Source: an uncultured Prevotellaceae bacterium (GTDB lineage Bacteria > Bacteroidota > Bacteroidia > Bacteroidales > Muribaculaceae). Taken from it: a stretch of 59,618 nt of DNA. The notes beneath the pieces are model-generated. The model was not told where the DNA came from. It did not search any database and was given only the letters and a program-made list of their open reading frames with translations. This document shows, in pieces, positions 22,442 to 28,951 of this stretch (positions are counted from its first letter, which is position 1; the number at the start of each line of letters is the position of its first letter). The position numbers and the translations under genes were made by a program. The DNA lies in contig ONQS01000014.1 of the NCBI GenBank assembly GCA_900320055.1, positions 1-59,618 of the forward strand. Reading direction: 5' to 3'.

Positions 22442-24529
22442 ATGACTAACGAAGAGAAACAAGAGATTGTCAATGAAGTGCTTGCTGCGCTGCAGACTCA
22501 TGGCAAGACCATTGGCCAACTCACGCCCGTCACCTCGCCGTCGGACAGTGACACCTTCGAGCTCTCGGGCGGTCGCAACCTTTCCTATGGCAAGCTGAAG
22601 GAACTGATTACTGCCATTATCACGGCTGCGCTGAATGACTATGTTCCTGCTGACGCGTTGTGGGAGTACATCCAGCAGTATTGTGCCATGGTCAACGATG
22701 GCACGCACCTGCTCAACTGGCAGCAATCGCCGATTGTCATCCTGCACACCATGGGTGATGACTATGACGATGGCGATTTCAGCGCATTGTCGCAGGGCGA
22801 GAACTATTACCGCGCAGGCTGGATCATGGAGGCCAACGGCCAAGGTGGTGGTATCAACGGCGAGACCCCCAAGGCCAACGTGCTATACGTCAACCTTGCC
22901 AACGACACTCTCTACACCTGGAATGGCGCATCATTTGATGCGATCACCAGTGGAGGCGATGTGTCATATACCGAAGACTCGACCACAATCTATGTCACCG
23001 CAGGCGGGTATATCGACACCACACCGAGAATCAGTGCGCAGCCGACAGAGATCAACCTTTCTCCTTCAGTTGGCAGCACGGCAAATAAGACAATCGTCAT
23101 CAAAGGCTACAACTTGACATCGCCTATTGCCATCGCCCTCAGCGATGCCAGCGGTTACTATTCCATCGACAAGCAGACCCTGCCCGCAGAGGGAGGCAAC
23201 GTGGTGTTGACCTATCATCCTACGGCGGCGGGCACCCATAGTGCATCGTTGCTCATAACGAGCGGCAATGATGCCGATGTCGCTGTCGGAGTAAAGGGTA
23301 TCGCCGCCACGCCGACAATTAGTGTCGATAAGCAAAGTCTTTCACTCAAGGGTGAGAGCGGGACACCAGTCACGGCATCTTTCCATGTCACTGGTGTATC
23401 ACTCACTGATGTTATCAACGTGGCCGTCAACGGCAACGGATTCACGGTATCGCCAAATCTCATCACTATCAATCAAGCCGTTAACGGCAGCGATGTGGTT
23501 GTGACATTTGACGGCAGCGCAGACTCGGGCAATGCCACAATCACCCTCACGAGCACTGGCGCAACGAGTGTGCAGGTTATCGCTGAGTATATGGCCATTG
23601 GTAGGTTGGCTGTTGGAGACACCATCACATCATATCCGGGTTTCGTATTCACGGTGCTTGATGGGCAAGAGACTGTATCAGTCAAGGGCAGTGGCGCATC
23701 GGGTGACGTGGTCATCCCGTCAAGTGTTCTTGACTCTAACGGCCTTTCATACGATGTGACCACGATGGATTACAAGGCGTTCTTTGGTATGTCGGGGATT
23801 ACAAGTGTCGATGTTCCATCATCCATTGTTATGTGGCTTGGTGGCGAGGGTGGATACAAAGGCTATTCGCAGGCATTTTTTAATTGCTCCAAACTAGTGT
23901 CGGCTACATTGTCTTTCAAGGGCGAAACAAGGACAGATGTTTTCACCAACTGCTCCAGTCTAAGAAATGTTACACTAAGAGATGATTCTGATACTATCCC
24001 TGGGAATTGCTTCATGAATTGCAGTGCACTTGAATCGCTTGTCATTCCTGACAATGTGACTTCTATTGGAAATAGCGCATTTAACCGGTGTGGCATTAAA
24101 CGCATACAGATAGGTACGTCGGATAAGTGCAAATGCGATACGTTCGGTAGTGCATTCTTTGCTGGCTCAACCAATGGCGCAATGAGCCTCGAATACATTA
24201 TCTGCTATTCGCATAGCATCCCGTCGGCGGCGCTTTATAGCCAATTTGCATATGGTGGCGGTTTGCCTTATGGATTCCGAAATTACGACTCCAGCGACAA
24301 TGCAAAAGGTACTAATTTGGACACCAATGGCTCAGGTCGTGTGTATGTCCCAAGGTCAGTGTTAAATGACTATCGTACAAATCCAACTGACGGCATCAGT
24401 ACAAATGCCAACGTGTTCCTGCGGGTCAACAATCTCAACGACTCGACTGGTGCAAGTGGGCGCATCTATGCCATCGAGGATATTGGCACCATCAGCGGGC
24501 ACGAGAATGATGCATTATTAACTGATTAA
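22442..24529 (+). CDS. Tail fibre with Ig-like repeats and BspA-type leucine-rich repeats
   Basis: 695 residues in a modular layout. The first about 190 form the attachment and shaft region. About 195-380 are two Ig/choice-of-anchor-like repeats (PTEINLSPSVGSTANKTIVI and its partner ISVDKQSLSLKGESGTPVTA). About 390-600 are BspA-type leucine-rich repeats (LRR_5): AFFNCSKLVSATL, VFTNCSSLRNVTL, CFMNCSALESLVIPDNVTSI, AFNRCGIKRIQI. BspA repeats are usual in surface adhesins of Bacteroidales and in gut protists; in a phage they probably bind a host surface molecule. The repeat section is less GC-rich than the shaft, consistent with exchange. Confidence 0.75.
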   Translation: MTNEEKQEIVNEVLAALQTHGKTIGQLTPVTSPSDSDTFELSGGRNLSYGKLKELITAIITAALNDYVPADALWEYIQQYCAMVNDGTHLLNWQQSPIVILHTMGDDYDDGDFSALSQGENYYRAGWIMEANGQGGGINGETPKANVLYVNLANDTLYTWNGASFDAITSGGDVSYTEDSTTIYVTAGGYIDTTPRISAQPTEINLSPSVGSTANKTIVIKGYNLTSPIAIALSDASGYYSIDKQTLPAEGGNVVLTYHPTAAGTHSASLLITSGNDADVAVGVKGIAATPTISVDKQSLSLKGESGTPVTASFHVTGVSLTDVINVAVNGNGFTVSPNLITINQAVNGSDVVVTFDGSADSGNATITLTSTGATSVQVIAEYMAIGRLAVGDTITSYPGFVFTVLDGQETVSVKGSGASGDVVIPSSVLDSNGLSYDVTTMDYKAFFGMSGITSVDVPSSIVMWLGGEGGYKGYSQAFFNCSKLVSATLSFKGETRTDVFTNCSSLRNVTLRDDSDTIPGNCFMNCSALESLVIPDNVTSIGNSAFNRCGIKRIQIGTSDKCKCDTFGSAFFAGSTNGAMSLEYIICYSHSIPSAALYSQFAYGGGLPYGFRNYDSSDNAKGTNLDTNGSGRVYVPRSVLNDYRTNPTDGISTNANVFLRVNNLNDSTGASGRIYAIEDIGTISGHENDALLTD

Positions 24530-24540
24530 ACATTAAAGGT

Positions 24541-25404
24541 ATGGCGAAAGAATTAAACTGGAACGGGACTGAAATCGGTGCAAAAGCATCTAATGTGACC
24601 TACGACAATAGCGGCAGTGGCATGGATGCCAAGAACGTACAACAGGCGCTCGACGAACTTAAACGCGAAGGAGGAGGAGGAGGCGGTGGTGGGTCGTATG
24701 CGCCTTTCAACGGCAAGCGATTTGCTATTGTTGGAGATTCTTTCACTGCTGGAGGCAGATGGGTCGGTGTGATGAAAAACTTACTCCATCTCCTTGAAAC
24801 TAAAAACAAGGCTATCAGTGGAGGCACATGGAATGGGGATGGTTCGCACACATCATTGTGCGCTTTCTATCGCTTGCAGTTATTATATGCTGACTATCTC
24901 GCTGACGGCACGTCTCCCGACTACATCATCATTGTTGACGGTGTGAACGACTTCGGTAACAATGCGGTGCTTGGTGATATATCGTATGCCACTATCGACG
25001 ACATAACCAACACCGAAGAATCAGCGTTGTTGGCAGAAATCAGTGGTAAATATGATTTATCCACGTTTACTGGAGGTGCTCAGGCTGCACTTGCGTACAT
25101 TGCTGCGAGATTTCCAGGTGCCATCGTTAAAATCGGGTGGACGCCAGCAGGTCAGCAATATATGTTTTCCAGAATAACCAGCGCAAAAAGTTGGGACGGT
25201 GTAAATCAGTACCTTGATAGACTCAAGGCTCTTGCTACCATGTACGGAGTACAATACATTGACTCGATAAATGCTGGTATATGCCCGTGGGTCAGCAGCA
25301 ACTTGGACAAGTATAGCGTAAGCGCAACAGACCATCATCCGAGTAGTGATGCCAATGACCGCATCGGTGAGTACATGGCTCGTTTGATGTTGAGCAATTT
25401 GTAA
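24541..25404 (+). CDS. Tail-fibre SGNH/GDSL hydrolase
   Basis: 287 residues. Residues 1-43 are a fibre attachment/trimerisation motif (SNVTYDNSGSGMDAKNVQQA). A poly-glycine hinge (about 44-51) follows. The rest is an SGNH hydrolase: block I FAIVGDSFTAGG with the catalytic Ser, block III VDGVNDF, and block V with the Asp-x-x-His (TDHHPSS). Such enzymes deacylate surface polysaccharides, so it may act as a depolymerase-like esterase at the tail tip. The substrate is unknown. An integrase remnant starts in the opposite direction just downstream. Confidence 0.8.
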   Translation: MAKELNWNGTEIGAKASNVTYDNSGSGMDAKNVQQALDELKREGGGGGGGGSYAPFNGKRFAIVGDSFTAGGRWVGVMKNLLHLLETKNKAISGGTWNGDGSHTSLCAFYRLQLLYADYLADGTSPDYIIIVDGVNDFGNNAVLGDISYATIDDITNTEESALLAEISGKYDLSTFTGGAQAALAYIAARFPGAIVKIGWTPAGQQYMFSRITSAKSWDGVNQYLDRLKALATMYGVQYIDSINAGICPWVSSNLDKYSVSATDHHPSSDANDRIGEYMARLMLSNL

Positions 25405-25438
25405 TGATGATGACCGACAAGAAATATCACGTTTTGGC

Positions 25439-25546
25439 ATGATTACGGACAAACTACATACTGGCACGGCGGCTGGAGGCATCAGCATAGCCACGTTTGC
25501 AGGCGAGTGCATCCAGCTGATGAACGACCTTAACCATGTGCGGTAG
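25439..25546 (+). CDS. Possible 35-residue ORF, truncated membrane-protein-like
   Basis: ATG at 25439 encodes 35 residues including GTAAGGISIATFAGECIQLM, a moderately hydrophobic helix like the N-terminus of small phage membrane proteins. It stops at 25544-25546, inside the integrase remnant on the other strand. It could be the cut-off 5' end of a holin-type gene or chance. Confidence 0.25.
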   Translation: MITDKLHTGTAAGGISIATFAGECIQLMNDLNHVR

Positions 25547-25758
25547 TTGTTCAGCGTCCTCGGCGAGACGCCACGGTCATAGAATACCCAGTCCAGGAAC
25601 TGAAGGAAGTCAATTTCCTCCACACGGGTGATGCCGTGCATGGAGCACCACCTCTCGAGCATGGCGAGGCGTTTGGTGTAGTCGGTACGGGTGTTGTGTT
25701 TCGGTAAACGTGCAAGGTGTTGGCGGTATGTAACCGCGATTTCGTTGATGTCAGCCAT
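25490..25758 (-). pseudogene. Tyrosine recombinase remnant, N-terminal core-binding domain only
   Basis: On the minus strand, MADINEIAVTYRQHLARLPK starts a segment of about 83 residues whose RTDYTKRLAMLERWCSMHGI and SPRTLNNYRTWLRSFISWM match the SAM-like N-terminal domain of bacteroidete integrases. The similarity ends near 25510; after that the frame reads antisense to the SGNH gene and has no catalytic R-H-Y domain. A longer start at 25800 is possible. It is a broken second integrase inside the prophage, next to the host-range genes, and marks an old recombination or insertion. Confidence 0.7.
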
Positions 25759-25850
25759 TTTTGGCGCAAAGTTACGAGAGTGTTTTTCCTTTTTCATCAT
25801 AATGCGTCATTATCAGTGCTTTTGGACTTGAAGTAACGGTTTTCGGTTAT

Positions 25851-25899
25851 TCAAGAATTTCGCTTTTTGTCGGGAGGGCACACATACTCGATAATTTTG
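25851..25899 (+). promoter_or_regulatory. Phage promoter module P3 (TCAAGAATT box) before the lysis block
   Basis: TCAAGAATT (25851-25859), TTTG (25866-25869), 22 bases, TAATTTTG (25892-25899). Transcription would begin near 25905, about 26 bases before the ATG at 25931. Confidence 0.75.
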
Positions 25900-25930
25900 T
25901 TGATTGTTCAACCCAATAACCATTACGATC

Positions 25931-26194
25931 ATGAAGAAGGACAAGATTACACATTTCTGCGCAGGTGCCATGGTTGCCGCATTGGTCGGCCTTCCTGCCT
26001 ATCTCGAGAGCATGAACTTGTTCAGCGGCTTGTGGCCCGCCATCATGGCTGGTCTGCTCGCAGCTGGTATCAAGGAGATGTGCGACGACAACACCGAAGG
26101 CAACAACTGGGACTGGCACGACTTCGGCGCCACGTTCATCGGCGTGCTCGTTGTTGTCGTGTTCATCATCCTGCTGCACTTCGGAAAGGGCTAA
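25931..26194 (+). CDS. Small membrane protein, holin candidate (87 aa)
   Basis: The ATG at 25931 (MKKDKITHFCAGAMVAALVG) is preferred to the TTG at 25904, which would lie at the transcription start. The 87 residues have two or three hydrophobic segments (HFCAGAMVAALVGLPAY, GLWPAIMAGLLAAGI, FIGVLVVVVFIILLHFG) separated by an acidic loop with GIKEMCDDNTEGNNWDWHD. It starts the lysis block before the endolysin gene. A holin role is inferred; it also resembles small membrane proteins of unknown function found in bacteroidete genomes. Confidence 0.6.
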   Translation: MKKDKITHFCAGAMVAALVGLPAYLESMNLFSGLWPAIMAGLLAAGIKEMCDDNTEGNNWDWHDFGATFIGVLVVVVFIILLHFGKG

Positions 26195-26197
26195 GCC

Positions 26198-26545
26198 ATG
26201 ACACGGGAAAGGAAAGAGAACATCACGGTGTACAGCGCCGTGTCTATGCTCGTTTTTGGCTGTGTGCTGACAACGATAGCGTTCTTCATCGAGCCGATGG
26301 GCGAAATCCACGACTCGGTGTTGTGGGTGTTGGGGCAATGCTTCATCTATGCGGGTGGTGCGTTGGGTATAGCCAACTATGCCAGGAGTGCTGCCAAGCA
26401 TGAAGTCGATGAGCGTTTCGATGAGTTCGAACGCTTCCATCACCACCGCAGGCGTCGCGCCGCAAGTGTTGATGGAGAGGGGGAAGGATTAGAGGAAGAA
26501 GATTACACTCAATACGATAAACCGATAGACGATGGAGAGAATTGA
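26198..26545 (+). CDS. Second small membrane protein, holin-like (115 aa)
   Basis: 115 residues with two transmembrane segments (AVSMLVFGCVLTTIAFFI and VLGQCFIYAGGALGIANY), then a cytoplasmic tail with a HHHRRRR patch and an acidic end. It is separated by 3 bases from the preceding membrane protein and overlaps the endolysin gene by 14 bases. Two membrane proteins before the endolysin suggest a holin/antiholin or holin/pinholin pair, but which is which cannot be told. Confidence 0.6.
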   Translation: MTRERKENITVYSAVSMLVFGCVLTTIAFFIEPMGEIHDSVLWVLGQCFIYAGGALGIANYARSAAKHEVDERFDEFERFHHHRRRRAASVDGEGEGLEEEDYTQYDKPIDDGEN

Positions 26546-27074
26546 GAAGTACGGCATTTTCTGCCGGAGTTTTGAAGGTGGATGGTCTAACCATCCCAAC
26601 GACAGCGGAGGTGCCACGATGAAGGGCGTGACCTATGCCACGTTCTGCAAGTACCGCGCCTCGAAGGGCCTGCCGAAACCCACGCTCAACGACCTGCGCA
26701 ACATCACCGCAAAGGAGTGGAACGCAGTGCTGAGGTGGCACACCTGGGACAGGATCCAGTGCGATGCCTACAAGAGCCAGTGGGTGGCCTATCTGCTCGC
26801 CGACTGCGTATGGATGAGCGGCCCCAACTACATCAAGCGTGTGCAGCGCCTGTTTGGTCTGAAGGATGACGGTGTCGTCGGCCCCAAGACCTTGGCGAAG
26901 CTCAACAGTATGGACCAGAAGACGCTGTTCGCTGCCCTGTGGAACCAGCGCAAGAATTTCCTGCAGGGCATTGCCACCGGCAAGAACTCCGTTTTCTTGA
27001 GAGGGTGGTTGCGTAGGCTCAACGCCGTCACTTATGGCAAACTGACCTGCAACGGAGGTCAAGAACTGACTTGA
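26532..27074 (+). CDS. GH108 endolysin (N-acetylmuramidase)
   Basis: 180 residues of the glycoside hydrolase 108 family. The catalytic Glu (E15) lies in SFEGGWSNHPNDSGGATMKG, the family signature. The C-terminal part (GPNYIKRVQRLFGLKDDGVV and GPKTLAKLNSMD) is the PG_binding_3 helical domain normally following it. It cleaves peptidoglycan glycan strands for host lysis. There is no signal peptide, so it needs the adjacent holin to reach the wall. It overlaps the upstream gene by 14 bases. Confidence 0.92.
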   Translation: MERIEKYGIFCRSFEGGWSNHPNDSGGATMKGVTYATFCKYRASKGLPKPTLNDLRNITAKEWNAVLRWHTWDRIQCDAYKSQWVAYLLADCVWMSGPNYIKRVQRLFGLKDDGVVGPKTLAKLNSMDQKTLFAALWNQRKNFLQGIATGKNSVFLRGWLRRLNAVTYGKLTCNGGQELT

Positions 27075-27078
27075 TGGT

Positions 27079-27186
27079 ATGAGCGAGTTTAACAAAAGTG
27101 CGTTTGGTGAGCTGGTCGCCCGCGTCGGTTGCGGGTTAGCCGTGCTCGCCATTGCTGTTTTATTATTGTCATTGTTGTTATGGTAA
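27079..27186 (+). CDS. Tiny membrane protein (35 aa) in the lysis cassette
   Basis: ATG at 27079 begins MSEFNKSAFGELVARVGCGL followed by AVLAIAVLLLSLLLW, one hydrophobic helix of about 17 residues at the C-terminus. The TAA at 27184-27186 overlaps the start of the next gene (ATG 27180). Size, overlap and place in the lysis block support a real gene. A role in lysis, for example as a small holin-like or antiholin peptide, is plausible but unproven. Confidence 0.55.
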   Translation: MSEFNKSAFGELVARVGCGLAVLAIAVLLLSLLLW

Positions 27187-27797
27187 GCAAGAAGCATCTA
27201 ATTATCTTGGCCGCTGTGGCTCTCCTATGCCTCCTGTGCGGCTTTTTGGTCGGCAAGGGTATGTACGACCGTCCCATTGACGAAAGTGTCTCACGCGACA
27301 CCGTAACGCTTCACGACACGGTTCCCGACTATCATCCCGTCCCGAAGGACAGCGTTAGGCTGAAGTATGTGACGCGATGGCTTCCCAGGGCGGTGCATGA
27401 CACCATCGATCATTTTGTTGAGGTCAACAACATGATGCACGACACCGTGGCGGTGCAGGTGCCCATCACGAGCAAGCACTTCGGCGGGAAGAACTATGAT
27501 GCGTATGTCAGTGGCTTTGAAGTGAACATGGACAGCATCTTCGTGTATAATGAGACGCAGCTGATTACCGAGACGATAACGAGAATGAAGCCTCCCAACA
27601 AGTGGTCGTTGTCTGTCAATGCCGGTGTTGATTACGGAACCACATCCCAGTTTTGGCAGCCCTATGCCAGTGGCGAGCTGACGATCAATAACCACAAACG
27701 TCTGCAACTGGGCATAGAAGGAGGCGTCAAGAAGTCTGAGGTGACTAACAACTTCGAGCCTTTTGCGGGAGCGAAGTTAAAGTTGAAGATATTTTAG
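27180..27797 (+). CDS. Spanin-like phage protein with N-terminal membrane anchor
   Basis: The ATG at 27180 (MVSKKHLIILAAVALLCLLC) is preferred because it overlaps the tiny membrane gene; a GTG-type start at 27129 adds unlikely residues. The product is 205 residues: one membrane segment, a periplasmic linker rich in charged and Thr/Val residues (SVSRDTVTLHDTVPDYHPVP), and a beta-rich C-terminus with NKWSLSVNAGVDYGT and FEPFAGAKLKLKIF, like the end of an outer-membrane barrel or its mimic. The layout resembles DUF6808-type phage proteins. A spanin-like link between membranes during lysis is inferred. Confidence 0.6.
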   Translation: MVSKKHLIILAAVALLCLLCGFLVGKGMYDRPIDESVSRDTVTLHDTVPDYHPVPKDSVRLKYVTRWLPRAVHDTIDHFVEVNNMMHDTVAVQVPITSKHFGGKNYDAYVSGFEVNMDSIFVYNETQLITETITRMKPPNKWSLSVNAGVDYGTTSQFWQPYASGELTINNHKRLQLGIEGGVKKSEVTNNFEPFAGAKLKLKIF

Positions 27798-27864
27798 TGT
27801 GTTAGACAGTTGTTTCATTAACTATTCTCTAATTGAAAGGAGGGGTTTAGTTTTCGATCTACGA

Positions 27865-27897
27865 AGGTGGCCAGTCGTGAGACCAGCCATCTTTTTT
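27865..27897 (+). terminator. Terminator after the lysis block
   Basis: GGTGGCCAGTC and GACCAGCCATC form an imperfect stem around GTGA, followed by a run of seven T. It separates the structural/lysis genes from the HicAB promoter. Confidence 0.75.
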
Positions 27898-27960
27898 TGA
27901 CCCAGTTGCCACCGAAAACCGTAAAAAAGTAACTTTTTCGTTATTTTTTTGGCGAAAAAA

Positions 27961-27992
27961 TTTGGCCAGTAGTAACAAATGTGTTACCTTTG
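27961..27992 (+). promoter_or_regulatory. HicAB promoter
   Basis: TTTG (27961-27964), 20 bases, TACCTTTG (27985-27992): a textbook bacteroidete promoter. The AGTAACAAATGTGTTACCT spacer contains AGTAACA and TGTTACC, a near-inverted repeat that overlaps the -7 element and could be the HicB operator. Confidence 0.8.
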
Positions 27993-28035
27993 TAGTGTTG
28001 ATAAACGAGTTCTTTGATTTAATGGTTCGAACATT

Positions 28036-28221
28036 ATGAAGTATTCCGAATTGACAAGGATGCTCAAGGCGGCTGGTTGCAGGCTTGAGAAGCACAAGAC
28101 CAGACACGATTGGTGGTTCAGTCCGAAAACAGGGCAACATTTTACGGTTCCACGCCACCAAAGTGAAGAGGTAACGCCGAAAACGCTTGCGAGCATCAAG
28201 AAGGCGGCAGGGCTCGATTAA
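28036..28221 (+). CDS. hicA: HicA mRNA interferase toxin
   Basis: 61 residues with the double-stranded-RNA-binding-like HicA fold. MKYSELTRMLKAAGCRLEKH is the standard N-terminus, the catalytic His should be H24 in TRHDWW, and FTVPRHQSEEVTPKTLASIK is the C-terminal signature (family form: vPxHxxxxixxgtlxxIlk). It cuts mRNA and halts growth unless bound by HicB, encoded 83 bases downstream. Its stop codon lies in the loop of a perfect 9-bp hairpin. It probably stabilises the prophage or provides defence. Confidence 0.9.
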   Translation: MKYSELTRMLKAAGCRLEKHKTRHDWWFSPKTGQHFTVPRHQSEEVTPKTLASIKKAAGLD

Positions 28222-28230
28222 GAGCCCTGC
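28207..28230 (+). promoter_or_regulatory. Perfect hairpin around the HicA stop codon
   Basis: GCAGGGCTC (28207-28215) and GAGCCCTGC (28222-28230) form a 9-bp stem with loop GATTAA containing the TAA stop. TTGTTG follows, not a full T-tract. It may work as an attenuator or RNA-stability element that sets the ratio of toxin to antitoxin. Confidence 0.65.
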
Positions 28231-28304
28231 TTGTTGCCCACTTAAAAAAGGAACAACCTAAACCAACTAATTCATTTACTATATTAACTAATTTTATTAA
28301 AACT

Positions 28305-28706
28305 ATGAAGAGGATCTTTGCTTTTGTTGAAAAGAATGACAACGGCTTCTATCAAATCAGTTGTGATGAAAGCTGGAACGGCTACAATTTCGGTGGCTAT
28401 GGTCATTCAGTTGAGGAGGCGAAAGCCGACTTTATGGATAGCGTTGAAGAGGCAAAGGAAATGGCCGCAGAACAAGGGATCGTGAATGAAGAAGAAATTG
28501 TGGTGTCGTTCAAGTACGACCTTGAGTCGTTCTTTAATTATTTTGATTGGATTAACGTCACCCAGCTTGCCAGGATTGCCGGCATCAACGAGTCAAAAAT
28601 GAGGCAGTACAAGGCTGGTCTTGCTTACGCATCAGAGAAGACCGCAAGAAAATTGCTCACTACGATTAGGCGCATCGGTGCCGAGCTGCAAGCAGCAGAG
28701 ATTTAG
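28305..28706 (+). CDS. hicB: HicB antitoxin with C-terminal helix-turn-helix
   Basis: 133 residues. The N-terminal half is the partially degraded RNase-H-like HicB domain (FAFVEKNDNGFYQISCDESW, then YGHSVEEAKADFMDSVEEA). The C-terminal half (WINVTQLARIAGINESKMRQ, then YKAGLAYASEKTARKL) is a helix-turn-helix that should bind the HicAB promoter. It follows HicA in the normal toxin-antitoxin order. The gap of 83 bases between them is longer than usual and contains a hairpin, so a separate start of transcription is possible. Confidence 0.88.
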   Translation: MKRIFAFVEKNDNGFYQISCDESWNGYNFGGYGHSVEEAKADFMDSVEEAKEMAAEQGIVNEEEIVVSFKYDLESFFNYFDWINVTQLARIAGINESKMRQYKAGLAYASEKTARKLLTTIRRIGAELQAAEI

Positions 28707-28726
28707 CAAGTCAATCATGAACAGAT

Positions 28727-28761
28727 GTGGGTGTGTCCTCGATGGATGCACCCACTTTTTT
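28727..28761 (+). terminator. Terminator after HicB
   Basis: GTGGGTG (28727-28733) and CACCCAC (28749-28755) followed by TTTTTT. Confidence 0.85.
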
Positions 28762-28864
28762 AATGCAAAAACCCCCGCCGTGTGGCGAGGGCGCAACGCA
28801 CTCAACAGCACTATAAGCGTTACATTATATATTACCGATAACGTGGCCAAAAGTTCGGTTAATG

Positions 28865-28906
28865 CAAAAAAACAGTGGCGGCACACTCTCACGAGCCGAC
28901 CGCCAC
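28865..28906 (-). terminator. Terminator of the integrase gene (minus strand)
   Basis: Read on the minus strand, GTGGCGG and CCGCCAC (28900-28906 and 28875-28881 on the plus strand) form a stem followed by TGTTTTTTT. It lies about 45 bases after the integrase stop. Directly next to it is a third copy of AGTCAAACATTTAATCC (28910-28926), the core of leader type L1, here without the rest of the promoter. Confidence 0.75.
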
Positions 28907-28951
28907 AAAAGTCAAACATTTAATCCTACATGGAATAAATGTCCGACAAAG

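Noticed and set aside
24675-24700. G-rich stretch as a simple-sequence contingency locus
   Set aside because: It is a GGN codon run (AGGAGGAGGAGG then GGTGGTGGG) coding a glycine hinge with mixed third bases, not a clean repeat.
28765-28800. CCCCGCC/GGCGAGGG palindrome as a CRISPR-type repeat
   Set aside because: It occurs once, with no spacer-repeat pattern; probably a second hairpin after HicB.
28910-28926. Third AGTCAAACATTTAATCC copy as an attachment site
   Set aside because: It lies inside the prophage, on the inner side of the integrase gene, and matches a leader motif; nothing supports an att role.
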